Shown here in pieces: positions 5,706-5,738 of a stretch of DNA of 5,738 nucleotides (position 1 is the first letter of the stretch; each line of letters opens with the position of its first letter). This DNA is from an uncultured Clostridium sp. GTDB taxonomy: Bacteria > Bacillota > Clostridia > Lachnospirales > Lachnospiraceae. Under the pieces are notes generated by a model. It saw only the letters and a program-made list of their open reading frames with translations. It did no database searches and was not told the DNA's origin. The stretch lies in NCBI GenBank assembly GCA_900544905.1, contig UQXF01000135.1:1-5738 (forward strand). The letters run 5' to 3'. A program made the translations under genes and the position numbers.

Positions 5706-5738
5706 CTTCACAAACAGGGTACTTTGGAGCCGTCAGTA

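Noticed and set aside
5091..5711. Long open frame on the minus strand, about 206 residues, antisense to the IIA end of the permease
   Set aside because: It lies opposite a well-supported IIA domain, is rich in serine, threonine and proline as expected from the antisense of a regular coding frame, and matches no family I recognise.

Overview
The window holds one β-glucoside uptake and cleavage locus, with four genes all on the + strand. The order is a GH1 6-phospho-β-glucosidase, a Cof-type HAD-IIB phosphatase, an RpiR-family regulator and a fused PTS enzyme IIBCA permease. AAGGAG-type ribosome binding sites, moderate GC by eye, A/T-rich intergenic stretches and the protein families point to an anaerobic Firmicute. 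A gut Lachnospiraceae/Clostridia relative is most likely, but that lineage is inferred from protein style and not from any marker gene.

Layout: 1-94 is a leader containing one copy of an inverted repeat. 95-1537 is the GH1 gene. 1538-1616 is an A/T-rich gap with a plausible promoter and no terminator. 1617-2450 is the HAD phosphatase. 2451-2579 carries a hairpin that overlaps the -35 box of a good candidate promoter for the regulator. 2580-3374 is the regulator reading frame as it stands, but its C-terminus appears frameshifted, and the family-like tail continues out of frame to 3442. 3443-3747 is a dense control region with a terminator, two palindromes, a 10-bp direct repeat, a promoter with an extended -10, and a 26-bp near-duplication. 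3748-5628 is the PTS permease. 5629-5738 holds a possible 3' hairpin and the second, inverted copy of the repeat at the left edge.

How the genes work together (inference from known families): the IIBCA permease imports a β-glucoside and phosphorylates it at the 6 position using phosphate from HPr. The GH1 enzyme hydrolyses the sugar-phosphate to glucose-6-phosphate and an aglycone or sugar. The HAD enzyme probably dephosphorylates a sugar phosphate. The RpiR protein, whose SIS domain is of a kind that senses phosphosugars, probably controls the promoter in front of the permease. No antiterminator gene (LicT/BglG type) or matching RNA target is visible, so control looks like DNA binding by RpiR.

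The gene set itself is ordinary. The points most worth a second look are the apparent one-base deletion in the regulator, the inward-facing inverted repeats bracketing the whole locus, and the duplicated promoter segment inside the upstream terminator.
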